In this document: piece after piece, positions 52,186-60,826 of the stretch
How positions within the stretch are numbered: position 1 is the stretch's first letter
How the letters are laid out: every line of letters begins with the position of its first letter
Assembly (NCBI GenBank): GCA_934667175.1
Contig: CAKULN010000001.1
Coordinates: 62,001 to 126,000 of the forward strand
Length of the DNA: 64,000 bases
Origin: an uncultured Bacteroidales bacterium
GTDB lineage: Bacteria > Bacteroidota > Bacteroidia > Bacteroidales > UBA932
Reading direction: 5' to 3'
The notes under the pieces: model-generated
Database searches by the model: none
The model's input: the letters and a program-made list of their open reading frames with translations, nothing else
What the model was told of the DNA's origin: nothing
Position numbers and translations under genes: made by a program

Positions 52186-52255
52186 CGGTGCGGTCCCGTT
52201 CCTCTTTGTGGAAAACGAGATCGCACCGACGGGATTGCTGTCGCTTTGTGGCGAC
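52186..52255. terminator. Two hairpins downstream of the 52278-52709 gene
   Basis: Arms 52186-52200 (CGGTGCGGTCCCGTT) and 52214-52228 pair at 13 of 15 positions; a second stem GTCGC / GCGAC lies at 52240-52255. The larger is a plausible terminator for the minus-strand gene that ends at 52278, though only a weak T-run (TTTCATAT) follows it. Confidence 0.5.
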
Positions 52256-52277
52256 GGCGGTAGGTTAGAATCGGATT

Positions 52278-52709
52278 CTATACCAAAGCCTTCACCTGTT
52301 CGGAGCCAAGCGGAAGCAGCTCTGTGATGGGCTTGTACTCGTACTGGTCAAAATCGTTGATCTGGGCGAAGCCCCCGGACTTGTCGCAGCGGTAGTATAT
52401 GTACATCAGAAGTCCGCCCGGAGCCTCCGGGACAACTTTGGTGGACTTGCCTTCGAGGAATGAGACAAGCTCTTCTTTCTTAGTCTTCGGGTAATTGGCC
52501 GTCTTGCGCCTGAACTTGCCGTCCTTTCCCTCGATCACGTAGGATGATTTCATTGCCAGAAACAGGATCACGGCGAACAGAATGAGAGTGCACCCGAGGA
52601 TGAACATCGAGTCTGAGCAGAAGAGAAGGGCGATGCCGATGGCAAGGAATATGACTGTGATTATGATGTCCTTTGCGGACCTTATTTTCTTGATGTTTAC
52701 GGTTTCCAT
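52278..52709 (-). CDS. Small membrane protein, unrecognised
   Basis: Not recognised. Taken from the ATG at 52709 (M-E-T-V-N-I-K-K); an in-frame ATG 33 bp upstream is possible. The 143-residue product has two adjacent hydrophobic helices (about 16-32 and 36-56) followed by a basic-then-mixed soluble tail with Y-P-K-T-K-K-E-E-L and Y-I-Y-Y-R-C-D-K-S-G-G-F. It stands alone between the sugar operon and 52887. Codon use looks like the neighbours', so it is probably real. Confidence 0.6.
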   Translation of the reverse strand: METVNIKKIRSAKDIIITVIFLAIGIALLFCSDSMFILGCTLILFAVILFLAMKSSYVIEGKDGKFRRKTANYPKTKKEELVSFLEGKSTKVVPEAPGGLLMYIYYRCDKSGGFAQINDFDQYEYKPITELLPLGSEQVKALV

Positions 52710-52886
52710 TTTTTTATCGTTTTTTTTGCGGACCGCCAACACAAGGCGGTCCTTGAATAGCCTGTTGGAGATGAGCGTCTCTTCAGGCGTGTTTTCTTTT
52801 GTGATGTGAATCAGGGCATATTACAGAACAGCCCCGTCTGCCTCATCCTGAAGGGGAGGCTCCTTTTGGATTATGGAAACCGGCCG

Positions 52887-53255
52887 CTAAAGACGCAGCT
52901 TCCGCAGCGAAGGCAGGGAATGTCTTTGCGCCGTTAGATGACAGAAAGCCTTGAGTTCCGGAATCATCCTGAAATCAAGCTCGGTCTTGCGCGCGTTCCT
53001 GCAAGGGCTGCCGGAAGCACCAGTGGCTGTGCGTGTTACTGTCTGTCCTTCAGCGGTAGGGCTGGAAAGACATGGCGTGTTGAACCTTATGAATGAATGT
53101 TCAGATTGGATCGGATCGGTAATGTCGCCGGATGTTGTTATGAGAATCGCTCCGGAGTCAGGCTCGGTGAAGAAGTTGTCCCGCAGCCCCTCGCAGAGGA
53201 AAGCGAGCGCCACAAGGACAACGGAAACCATGCAGAACCTGACAAAAGACCTCAT
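52887..53255 (-). CDS. Short hypothetical exported protein
   Basis: Not recognised. The 122-residue frame starts with a basic, hydrophobic N-terminus (R-F-C-M-V-S-V-V-L-V-A-L-A-F-L-C) that could be a signal or membrane anchor; the rest is polar, Thr/Ser-rich with several cysteines and no motif I know. It begins 4 bp after the methyltransferase stop, which supports cotranscription, but the composition of the second half is weakly coding. Confidence 0.4.
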   Translation of the reverse strand: MRSFVRFCMVSVVLVALAFLCEGLRDNFFTEPDSGAILITTSGDITDPIQSEHSFIRFNTPCLSSPTAEGQTVTRTATGASGSPCRNARKTELDFRMIPELKAFCHLTAQRHSLPSLRKLRL

Positions 53256-53259
53256 CCCT

Positions 53260-54168
53260 CTACCTCCTTAGTCTTACGAATATGCTGAGTGGCAGATTCT
53301 TTCCGAACCTGTCTCTGAGAACCAGCTCGCCGGATTCCAGAACGATGTCCGGAGCGAGACCGAAAGCCTGACGGACAACCGTCTCACCGAGAATGGCGGA
53401 GAATCCGTTGGAGTAAAGGTTAAGAACGAGGAAACTGTTTTCCGGGGCGAGTATCTTCCCCACAGTCTTCATCATGTCGAAAAGACATTCGTCCAGTTTC
53501 CATTTCTCTCCGTCCGGACCGTGACCGTAGGCCGGGGGATCCAGAATTATACCTTGGTAGAGATTGCCACGTTTGGCCTCCCTGTTCGCGAATTTCATCG
53601 CGTCCTCTACAACCCAACGGATGTCTTGAAGCCCGCTGCGGTCCTGATTACCATGAGCCCAAGTGACAACCTGACGAACCGAGTCAAGATGTGTGACATC
53701 GGCTCCGGCACACTTGGCGGCCAGCGAGGCCGCTCCCGTGTAGGCGAACAGATTCAGAACCTTTGGACGAGAGCATGTCTTGGAGGCGATGTCTGAAGTC
53801 TGTCTGAATATGTAGTCCCAGTTCGCGGCCTGCTCCGGGAAGACTCCCACGTGCTTGAATGACGTGAGCCCTAGTCTGAGACTGAACTTAGGCCCTCCGC
53901 TATAGCGGATCCACCACTGATCGGGCATATTCCTTAATCTTTCCCACGTCCCGCTGTCCTCTTTTCCGGCCTTGCCGAATCCTGCTCCGGGCGTGAAGCG
54001 GGTGTGGGCGAGCCTATTCCATTCAGCGTCGGTCATGCTCTTGTCCCACAGGGCCTTCGGCTCCGGACGGGCGAGAACATATTCACCGAACCTTTCGAGC
54101 TTCGCGCCCCTTCCGGAGTCGAGAAGTTCGTAGTCCTTCCAGTTCTGTGGATTAAACTCGATCGTCAT
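53260..54168 (-). CDS. Class I SAM-dependent methyltransferase (RlmI/RlmK-like)
   Basis: The start at 54168 (M-T-I-E-F) is preferred because the upstream in-frame ATG at 54177 lies in the -7 box. The 302-residue protein has the SAM-binding motif L-N-L-F-A-Y-T-G-A-A-S-L-A (about 140-152), an acidic motif II D-S-V-R-Q-V-V-T-W-A and the I-L-D-P-P-A-Y-G-H-G-P motif (about 212-222) seen in RlmI-type rRNA methylases. The PUA domain of RlmI is absent. It probably methylates rRNA; the target is not known. Confidence 0.85.
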   Translation of the reverse strand: MTIEFNPQNWKDYELLDSGRGAKLERFGEYVLARPEPKALWDKSMTDAEWNRLAHTRFTPGAGFGKAGKEDSGTWERLRNMPDQWWIRYSGGPKFSLRLGLTSFKHVGVFPEQAANWDYIFRQTSDIASKTCSRPKVLNLFAYTGAASLAAKCAGADVTHLDSVRQVVTWAHGNQDRSGLQDIRWVVEDAMKFANREAKRGNLYQGIILDPPAYGHGPDGEKWKLDECLFDMMKTVGKILAPENSFLVLNLYSNGFSAILGETVVRQAFGLAPDIVLESGELVLRDRFGKNLPLSIFVRLRR

Positions 54169-54174
54169 AGCATG

Positions 54175-54182
54175 CAAAGATA
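54175..54182 (-). promoter_or_regulatory. -7 box of the methyltransferase gene
   Basis: TATCTTTG on the minus strand, 6 bp before the ATG at 54168, giving a leaderless transcript. Confidence 0.6.
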
Positions 54183-54268
54183 GGAAAAAGAAAGCCTATT
54201 TTATCCTATTGCGGCGGGATTTAATCGTTATAGTCTGGCTGACTGATTCCCAGTCCGCTGAATTTTAC

Positions 54269-54276
54269 TATATTTG
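54269..54276 (+). promoter_or_regulatory. -7 box of pgk
   Basis: TATATTTG, 39 bp before the ATG; matches TAnnTTTG. Confidence 0.6.
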
Positions 54277-54315
54277 CGTCTTGAAAAACGCTAACAATTT
54301 TTAAACAATACCGTT

Positions 54316-55569
54316 ATGCAACAGCACATTGACACCTACGATTTCAAAGGTAAGAAGGCTATTGTCAGAGTGGATTTCAACGTTCCGCTCGATGAGAATT
54401 TCAACATCACAGACGACACCCGCATCCGCGCGGCTCTCCCTACACTCAAGAAAGTGCTCGCAGAGGGCGGTTCCCTCATTCTGATGTCCCATCTCGGACG
54501 TCCGAAGGGAGTTGATCCAAAGTTCTCTCTCAAGCACATTCTTGCTCATGTATCAGAATGCCTCGGTGTTCCGGTTCAGTTCGCTGGCGACTGTATGAAG
54601 GCAGACGCGCAGGCCGCCGCTCTCAAGCCAGGTGAGGTTCTGATGCTTGAGAACCTCCGTTTCTATGCAGAGGAGGAGGGCAAGCCGAGAGGACTCGCCG
54701 CTGACGCCACCGACGAGGAAAAGGCTGAGGCCAAGAAGGCCGTGAAGGCAAGCCAGAAGGAGTTCGTGAAGAAGCTCGCGTCCTATGCTGACTGCTACAT
54801 CAACGACGCTTTCGGAACAGCTCACAGGGCTCATGCCTCAACAGCACTCATCGCTGCTTATTTCCCGAACGACAAGATGTTCGGTTACCTTATGGAGAAA
54901 GAGGTCAAGGCCATCGAGAACGTTCTCCAGAACGCTCAGCATCCTTTCACCGCCATCATCGGTGGATCGAAGGTTTCCAGCAAGCTCGGTGTCATCAAGA
55001 ACCTGCTCGACAAGGTTGACAACCTGATCATCGGTGGTGGAATGGGCTACACCTTCATCAAGGCTCAGGGTGGTCACATCGGAAAGTCTCTTCACGAGGA
55101 CGAGCTCATGCCGGACGCTCTTGAGATCATGAAGGAGGCCAAGGAGAAGGGCGTGAACCTTTCGCTTTCAGTCGCCACAGTCTCAGGCCAGGAGTTCAGC
55201 AACGACACTCCTCGCAAGACATTCGACATATTCAACATTCCTGATGATTGGGAGGGAATGGACGCTTCCGAGGCTTCCCTTGAGAACTGGAAGAAGATCA
55301 TCCTCGCATCCAAGACCATCCTTTGGAACGGTCCTGTCGGAGTGTTCGAGCTTCCTAACTTCGCTCACGGAACAGAGAAGATCGCTGAGTTTGTGGCCGA
55401 GGCCACCCAGAACGGAGCTTATTCACTCGTCGGAGGCGGCGACTCTGTTGCAGCAGTTACAAAGCTCGGCTTTGCCGACAAGGTAAGCTATGTGTCCACC
55501 GGTGGCGGCGCCATGCTTGAGGCCATCGAGGGCAAGGAGCTTCCGGGCATAGCCGCTATCCGTGACTAG
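54316..55569 (+). CDS. pgk: Phosphoglycerate kinase
   Basis: The 417-residue protein shows the signature R-V-D-F-N-V-P-L (19-26), S-H-L-G-R-P-K-G (about 58-65), the hinge and ATP-site [13 protein letters not shown] (about 211-223), W-N-G-P-V-G-V-F-E (about 336-344) and G-G-G-D-S-V-A-A (about 374-381). It makes ATP and 3-phosphoglycerate from 1,3-bisphosphoglycerate in glycolysis. It is a single gene with its own promoter, and its codons are the most biased of the window, as expected for a highly expressed enzyme. Confidence 0.98.
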   Translation: MQQHIDTYDFKGKKAIVRVDFNVPLDENFNITDDTRIRAALPTLKKVLAEGGSLILMSHLGRPKGVDPKFSLKHILAHVSECLGVPVQFAGDCMKADAQAAALKPGEVLMLENLRFYAEEEGKPRGLAADATDEEKAEAKKAVKASQKEFVKKLASYADCYINDAFGTAHRAHASTALIAAYFPNDKMFGYLMEKEVKAIENVLQNAQHPFTAIIGGSKVSSKLGVIKNLLDKVDNLIIGGGMGYTFIKAQGGHIGKSLHEDELMPDALEIMKEAKEKGVNLSLSVATVSGQEFSNDTPRKTFDIFNIPDDWEGMDASEASLENWKKIILASKTILWNGPVGVFELPNFAHGTEKIAEFVAEATQNGAYSLVGGGDSVAAVTKLGFADKVSYVSTGGGAMLEAIEGKELPGIAAIRD

Positions 55570-55595
55570 CCCCTCGGATAATCCGAAAAATACGC

Positions 55596-55603
55596 TATCT
55601 TTG
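55596..55603 (+). promoter_or_regulatory. -7 box of lgt
   Basis: TATCTTTG, 21 bp before the ATG at 55625. Confidence 0.6.
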
Positions 55604-55624
55604 TACGATAAGTGATTTTTGATT

Positions 55625-56509
55625 ATGGATTACCTGTTCGTACATTGGAACATGAATCCGGAGATATTCAGGATTGGATCTTTCGCTGTAAGGTGGTATG
55701 GTCTCCTGTTTGTTTCCGGGTTCGTTCTTGGTTACTGGATGTTCACGAAGTTCTTCAAGAGGGAGAAAGTCAATGAGGCCCTTCTTGATCCGCTTCTTTA
55801 CACATTATTGATCGGAACTTTGGTCGGTGCCCGTCTCGGACATTGCATTTTCTACCAGCCGGACTATTATTTCGGCTCATGGAAGGGTTTTCTTGAGATC
55901 TTCGCCGTGTGGCACGGAGGACTTGCCAGTCATGGAGGGGCACTGATGCTGCTTCTGTGCATGTGGTGGTTCGCGAACAAGTACGGCAGGAAGAATCACA
56001 TTGACTTTCTGTGGATTCTGGATCATCTGGCGATAGCCGTGGCGTTTGCGGCAACCTTTATCAGGCTTGGAAACCTTTGTAACTCTGAAATATACGGTGA
56101 TGTCACAAATCTTCCATGGGGCTTCATCTTCGAGCGCAGGGGTGAGACTGAGCCGAAGCATCCTACCCAGATTTACGAAGCTCTCAGCTATCTTGTCCTC
56201 GGCATCGGGCTGCTCTGGCTTTATGTCAAGAGACTGGACAAGATGTACAGAGGTTCTTTCATAGGAATATTCTTCATCGTCTGCTTCGGAATGCGCTTCC
56301 TTATTGAGTTCATCAAGGAGCCTCAGGTCGATTTCGAGAATTCTATGGCTTTGGACATGGGGCAGCTGTTGAGCATTCCGTTCGTGCTGCTCGGCATCGG
56401 ACTCCTTATATATTCATATAAGAAGAAGATTCCTGCCGCCGCGGTGATCCCGGACACCAAGCCTAAGAAGACCGAGCCAACCCACTATGCCAAAGGTATT
56501 AACGGATAA
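55625..56509 (+). CDS. lgt: Prolipoprotein diacylglyceryl transferase
   Basis: The ATG at 55625 is preferred to a TTG two codons upstream. The 294-residue, seven-helix protein has R-W-Y-G-L (about 24-28), W-H-G-G-L-A-S-H-G-G (about 97-106) and the Lgt signature R-L-G-N-L-C-N-S-E-I-Y-G (about 145-156), with the C-terminal G-x-R-F-x-I-E-F-x-K-E-P-Q. It transfers diacylglycerol from phosphatidylglycerol to the lipobox cysteine of the lipoproteins, of which this window encodes many. Confidence 0.96.
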   Translation: MDYLFVHWNMNPEIFRIGSFAVRWYGLLFVSGFVLGYWMFTKFFKREKVNEALLDPLLYTLLIGTLVGARLGHCIFYQPDYYFGSWKGFLEIFAVWHGGLASHGGALMLLLCMWWFANKYGRKNHIDFLWILDHLAIAVAFAATFIRLGNLCNSEIYGDVTNLPWGFIFERRGETEPKHPTQIYEALSYLVLGIGLLWLYVKRLDKMYRGSFIGIFFIVCFGMRFLIEFIKEPQVDFENSMALDMGQLLSIPFVLLGIGLLIYSYKKKIPAAAVIPDTKPKKTEPTHYAKGING

Positions 56510-56540
56510 ATAGTAGAGCTACATTGTGGCGAAGGCAAGT

Positions 56541-56575
56541 CCCCTTCCCGAGGAAGGGGATTTAGGGGATGGGTA
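56541..56575. repeat. Hairpin repeat CCCCTTCC..GGAAGGGG with AGGGGATGGG tail
   Basis: A perfect 8-bp stem (56541-56548, 56552-56559) with a 3-nt loop, followed by TTTAGGGGATGGG. This arrangement resembles short dispersed repeats seen in many Bacteroidota genomes. The stem might also end lgt transcription, but no T-run follows. Confidence 0.55.
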
Positions 56576-56639
56576 ACGTGAATAATGTGCGGTGGGAAAG
56601 AGCCGCTGAATAGTGAGATAATTTTTATTATGTTGCGGG

Positions 56640-57416
56640 ATGGTAAAAGCGATATTTTTTGACATCGATGGCACTCTGGTAAGTTTCAAGACTCACCGGA
56701 TGTCCGATAATCTTAAGGAGAAACTTCACGAGCTTCAGGCCAAGGGCGTGAAGCTTTTCATTTCCAGTGGCCGCGCCAGACTGGTGATGAACAACCTGGA
56801 CGATTTCCCGTTCGACGGCTATGTGGAGATGAACGGGGCTAAAACCACTCTCGGTGAAGAAGTGATTGACAGCCATCCTCTTTCAAAGGAAACCTCCCTT
56901 AAGATTGCCGGCATTGCAGAACAAGAGAATGTGTCTTGCTGGGTGTTCGCTGACACTGTGGCAGGAATCAATCACGGCAGCCCGCAAGCAAACGAGGTGG
57001 CCGACATGATTAACTTGCATCCAGATCATTTTCTGGACCTGTCGAAGATAGCCAGAGAACACACGGTCTATGAATATACCATATTCTTTAATGATGAACA
57101 GGCTAGTCGCCTGCTCTTCCCCGTCTTGAAGAATGTGGCCTACACCAGATGGCACCCCTACTTCCTGGACATCGTACCGGAAGGCCTTTCCAAATCCTAT
57201 GGTGCCGCCAGGATTCTGGATCGTATCGGAGTGAGGCGAGAGGAGTGCATGGCGTTCGGCGACGGCGGCAACGACATCCCGATCATTGAATATGCCGGTG
57301 TGGGCATTGCGATGGGCAATGCCACCGATGATGTGAAAGCCGCCGCTGACTATGTCACTGACACGGTTGACGAGGATGGAATCGTCACTGCACTTGAATA
57401 TTTCGGTGTGATATAG
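56640..57416 (+). CDS. HAD-IIB (Cof-type) phosphatase
   Basis: The 258-residue protein has motif I F-F-D-I-D-G-T-L-V (about 6-14, D8 and D10), motif II F-I-S-S-G-R-A (about 40-46), motif III lysine in E-G-L-S-K-S-Y-G (about 181-188) and motif IV A-F-G-D-G-G-N-D-I-P-I (about 206-216), with the large C2-type cap of the Cof/YidA group. It should dephosphorylate a sugar phosphate or cofactor such as FMN or PLP. Substrate not decided. Confidence 0.9.
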   Translation: MVKAIFFDIDGTLVSFKTHRMSDNLKEKLHELQAKGVKLFISSGRARLVMNNLDDFPFDGYVEMNGAKTTLGEEVIDSHPLSKETSLKIAGIAEQENVSCWVFADTVAGINHGSPQANEVADMINLHPDHFLDLSKIAREHTVYEYTIFFNDEQASRLLFPVLKNVAYTRWHPYFLDIVPEGLSKSYGAARILDRIGVRREECMAFGDGGNDIPIIEYAGVGIAMGNATDDVKAAADYVTDTVDEDGIVTALEYFGVI

Positions 57417-57446
57417 GAAACTAGGAAATTTTTTTAGTTTTCCAGT

Positions 57447-57494
57447 GCATCGTTTTATTTATTTGAGAATAAAGGCGATGCGCTTTTTGTTTTG
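57447..57494 (+). terminator. Rho-independent terminator after the HAD-IIB gene
   Basis: GCATCG (from 57447) pairs with CGATGC (57475-57480) with an inner TTTATT/AATAAA stem; GCTTTTTGTTTTG follows. Confidence 0.75.
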
Positions 57495-57502
57495 TATCTT
57501 TG
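57495..57502 (+). promoter_or_regulatory. -7 box of the TetR-efflux operon
   Basis: TATCTTTG, 84 bp before the TetR start. A palindromic TTTGCA/TGCAAA pattern around 57536-57559 (GTTTGCACAACATTTGCAG) in the leader might be the regulator's operator. Confidence 0.5.
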
Positions 57503-57586
57503 AGAAAAGGAAATTGTTGTTTTCTCTTGGAAATGCAGAATGTTTGCACAACATTTGCAGAATGATTTCCCCGTTTGATAACGATT

Positions 57587-58216
57587 ATGGCCGGATTGAC
57601 AAAGGAAATAATAATGAGGACCGCGAACTCCCTTTTTTCCGAAGAAGGGATCCGCGAGGTGTCCATTGACGACATTTGCCGTAAGCTGGGCATCTCAAAG
57701 AAGACATTCTATCAGTACTATGCTCAGAAGGAAGATCTTGTCGCGGATGTGGTGACCAATAATGTCAGGAAGAAGAAGGATGAGTTCGACAGGATGGTGG
57801 AGGGCAAGAACATAGTCCAGATCCTCAAGGCTCTGTTTTCCATGGTGAACAGAAAGAAGACCATGGTGAAGGACAAGAGAATGGTCAAGGACATCATGAA
57901 GTATTATCCGGAGACATTCACCAAGCACGCCGAGGAGCGGGGCAAGGCCATGCACCGCTTCTTTGTGGATCGTTTCCGTGAGGGCATGGAGCAGGGACTG
58001 GTAAGGTCTGACATGGATGTTGATGGTGTTCAGCTTCTGATCAGCATCATGCACGAGGGCATGACCGACTACCTTGATGGAAGCGGTCATGTCGAGGGAG
58101 TCAAGGTCTCCTTCAAGTCGCTTGCCGCGGCTTTCGAGGACATAGTCACAAGGACTCTTCTCACCCCGAAGGGTTTTGAGGAATATTCATCATTGACAAA
58201 TAATAAAAACAGTTAG
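57587..58216 (+). CDS. TetR-family repressor of the RND efflux operon
   Basis: The ATG at 57587 (M-A-G-L-T-K-E) is preferred over a TTG at 57575. The 209-residue protein has an N-terminal TetR HTH: F-S-E-E-G-I-R-E-V-S-I-D-D-I-C-R-K-L-G-I-S-K-K-T and F-Y-Q-Y-Y-A-Q-K-E-D-L (about 38-55, given here in two parts), and a variable ligand-binding half. It precedes the tolC-like gene by 7 bp, so it very likely represses its own efflux operon until an inducer binds. Confidence 0.9.
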   Translation: MAGLTKEIIMRTANSLFSEEGIREVSIDDICRKLGISKKTFYQYYAQKEDLVADVVTNNVRKKKDEFDRMVEGKNIVQILKALFSMVNRKKTMVKDKRMVKDIMKYYPETFTKHAEERGKAMHRFFVDRFREGMEQGLVRSDMDVDGVQLLISIMHEGMTDYLDGSGHVEGVKVSFKSLAAAFEDIVTRTLLTPKGFEEYSSLTNNKNS

Positions 58217-58223
58217 TATAAGT

Positions 58224-59756
58224 ATGAAAAACAGATTGAAGAATTTAATTCTTGTCGTGGCTGCGTTGCCGCTGGCACTGTCCGCACAGGCTCAGTACCG
58301 GAATGACACGATTCCAAAGGAGTCTCCCAAGGACACGGCCAAAGTCGTTCTGACATTGAATGATGCATTGCAGATCGCCCTGAGCGAGAATGTTGCGGTA
58401 AAAGTCGCGGACAAGGAAATCCAGCGTACTGAATATGCCAAAAAAGGCACCTACGCCTCCCTCTTCCCGCAGATCAACGCTTCCGGGGCCTATCAGAGAA
58501 CAATCAAGAAGCAGATGATGTATATGGACTCCGACAGCGGTTCTGATGAAGAGGGCGGAGGATTGGGAATGCTCAGTTCGCTTCTTCCGTACATCGTGAG
58601 AATCAACGAGTTGTCTGAGAATGCCGGGATGGATCCCGTAAAGATGGACTCTGGCGGCAGCAGTTCGAACAGCGGTGGCTTCGCTGTCGGTCGTTGGAAC
58701 ACCTACAACTACGGTGTTTCCGCCTCGATGCCGATTGTCAACGCCCAGCTTTGGGAAAGCCTTAAGATTTCAGGTCAGAGCGTGGATCTGGCCGTAGAAA
58801 AAGCCAGGTCATCAAGGCTGGACATGGTGACACAGGTCAAGCAGGCCTACTATGCTGTCCTGCTTGCCAAGGAGGCTTTCAATGTCTACAAGGATGTCTA
58901 TGAGAATGCGGTGGATAATTTCGCCCAGACGGAAAAGCGATACAACGCCCAGAAAGCTTCTGAACTTGAATATACAAGGGCAAAATCAACCGTCGCCGCG
59001 GCGATTCCGAACGTTTACAACGCGGAGAGCTCAGTGATTCTGGCCCTTTGGCAGTTAAAGGCTGTGATGGGAATTGAACTTGAAAGGAATATTGACGTGT
59101 CCGGCTCATTGGAAGAATTTTCAAAGGAGATGTTCCGTGACATCAATGAGAACAGTGATCCTTCTTTGGAATATAACACCACAATGCGTCAATTGGAGAT
59201 TCAGGCCGAGCAGTTGGCCACGACCGTGCGTATGCAGAAGGCTGCCTACCTGCCTACCCTTGCGGCTAGTTTCTCCTACAGCATGATTGCGATGACCAAT
59301 GACTTCAAGTTCAGCGAGTACCAATGGTCTCCATATTCTTATGTAGGAGTGAGCCTTTCAATTCCGATTTTCTCCGGTGGAAAGCGTCATAACGATGTCC
59401 GCCAGACAAAGGTCCAGGCCGCTCAGCTTGACCTTCAGAGGGTTGAGACCGAAAGGCAGTTAAAGATAGCCATCCGTCAGTACCTTAACACAATGGAGAC
59501 GAACATGAAGAGTTACAATTCCGCCGCGGAGGCTGTGGCCCTTGCGCAGAAAGCCTACGACATCGCCGCAAAGTCCTACAAGGTCGGCAAGAGCACGATC
59601 ACGGAATTGAACGATGCGCAGCTTACCCTGACACAGGCCAGTCTGGCTCAGTCACAGGCCGTTTATAATTTCGTGGTAGCGAAGTCCAATCTCGAAAAGA
59701 CACTAGGCTACGATTTTATCGATGAGGGAGGCAATGTTGATCTCGAAAATATGTAA
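58224..59756 (+). CDS. TolC-family outer-membrane efflux channel
   Basis: The 510-residue product has a signal peptide (cut near A-Q-A-Q, 24), the first TolC repeat L-T-L-N-D-A-L-Q-I-A-L-S-E-N (about 43-56) and long heptad helices in each half (A-E-A-V-A-L-A-Q-K-A-Y-D-I-A-A-K-S-Y near 435-452), with the typical G-x-x-T-I-T-E-L-N-D-A-Q-L-T-L. An unusual Ser/Gly/Asp-rich insertion (about 95-150) lies in the first extracellular loop. It is the outer-membrane exit of the pump encoded by the next two genes. Confidence 0.92.
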   Translation: MKNRLKNLILVVAALPLALSAQAQYRNDTIPKESPKDTAKVVLTLNDALQIALSENVAVKVADKEIQRTEYAKKGTYASLFPQINASGAYQRTIKKQMMYMDSDSGSDEEGGGLGMLSSLLPYIVRINELSENAGMDPVKMDSGGSSSNSGGFAVGRWNTYNYGVSASMPIVNAQLWESLKISGQSVDLAVEKARSSRLDMVTQVKQAYYAVLLAKEAFNVYKDVYENAVDNFAQTEKRYNAQKASELEYTRAKSTVAAAIPNVYNAESSVILALWQLKAVMGIELERNIDVSGSLEEFSKEMFRDINENSDPSLEYNTTMRQLEIQAEQLATTVRMQKAAYLPTLAASFSYSMIAMTNDFKFSEYQWSPYSYVGVSLSIPIFSGGKRHNDVRQTKVQAAQLDLQRVETERQLKIAIRQYLNTMETNMKSYNSAAEAVALAQKAYDIAAKSYKVGKSTITELNDAQLTLTQASLAQSQAVYNFVVAKSNLEKTLGYDFIDEGGNVDLENM

Positions 59757-59776
59757 AAAATAAAAACATTAAGAAT

Positions 59777-60814
59777 ATGAACAAGATTATCAGAACAATG
59801 GCTTTCGTCTCAGCCGCCGCGCTTCTCGCTTCTTGCGGAAACGGCAAGAAAGCCGACAACACATCCGCTGCCCAGAATGTTGAGGAAAGGGCGACGTTGA
59901 TTTCCACGGCCACTGCCGTGAGACAGGAAGTCCCTCAGACGGAAATATATTCATCATCCGTACAGGCTTTTGCCATCAACAACATTGCGCCTCAGACCGG
60001 CGGCAGGATCAAGACGATCAAGGTTGATGTCGGCAGTTTTGTGGAAAAGAATCAGTTGCTTGCTGAGATGGACGCTGCCCAGTTGGATCAGGCAAGACTC
60101 AAACTTGTGAATGACTCGACCGAACTAAGTCGTTTGAGAAGCCTTTACGAGGAAGGCGGAGTGTCAAAGTCTGATTTTGACGCAGCCGAGATGGGCTACA
60201 AGGTAAGCCGTCGGTCTTACAATAACCTGCTTGAGAACACATGGCTCCGTTCTCCTATCAGTGGAGTCATCACCGCAAGGAACTATGATCAAGGCGACCT
60301 CTATTCCGGTCAGCCTATCTTTGTGGTCCAGCAGATCACCCCGGTAAAGCTTCTCGTTGGAATCTCAGAGTCTGACTACACGAAGGTCAAGAAAGGGGAT
60401 CAAGTAGAGATCACTGCTGACGCTATTCCTGGCAGAACATTCACCGGAAAAGTCAACAAGGTCTATCCTACTATTGACCCGACCAGCCACACATTCACGA
60501 CCGAAGTCCTTGTCGGTAACACCGACAGAACCCTTCGCCCTGGAATGTTCACAAGAGTCAAGGTGGAGTTTGGAGTGAACAACAGCATCATCGTTCCTGA
60601 CGAGGCGGTAGTTAAGATGCAAGGTTCAGGTCAAAGAAGCGTCTATGTCGTTAAATCTGATAACACTGTCAACAGCGTCATCGTCAAGATCGGACGCCAT
60701 TTCGACAGATACTATGAGATTCTCGAAGGCTTGAACGAGGGTGACATCGTCGCCACCAAGGGAAGCTCCAGCCTTAAGGACGGAGCCAAAGTCGAGATCT
60801 CCAAGAACAACTAA
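59777..60814 (+). CDS. RND efflux periplasmic adaptor (membrane fusion protein), lipoprotein
   Basis: The 345-residue protein has a lipobox L-A-S-C-G (Cys 20), a biotinyl-lipoyl-like domain (I-A-P-Q-T-G-G-R-I-K-T-I-K-V-D-V-G, about 73-89), a short helical hairpin (about 100-150) and beta-barrel and membrane-proximal domains to the end. It joins the inner-membrane RND pump to the TolC-type channel. It lies 20 bp after the channel gene and 12 bp before the pump. Confidence 0.93.
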   Translation: MNKIIRTMAFVSAAALLASCGNGKKADNTSAAQNVEERATLISTATAVRQEVPQTEIYSSSVQAFAINNIAPQTGGRIKTIKVDVGSFVEKNQLLAEMDAAQLDQARLKLVNDSTELSRLRSLYEEGGVSKSDFDAAEMGYKVSRRSYNNLLENTWLRSPISGVITARNYDQGDLYSGQPIFVVQQITPVKLLVGISESDYTKVKKGDQVEITADAIPGRTFTGKVNKVYPTIDPTSHTFTTEVLVGNTDRTLRPGMFTRVKVEFGVNNSIIVPDEAVVKMQGSGQRSVYVVKSDNTVNSVIVKIGRHFDRYYEILEGLNEGDIVATKGSSSLKDGAKVEISKNN

Positions 60815-60826
60815 AGAATTGAAACT

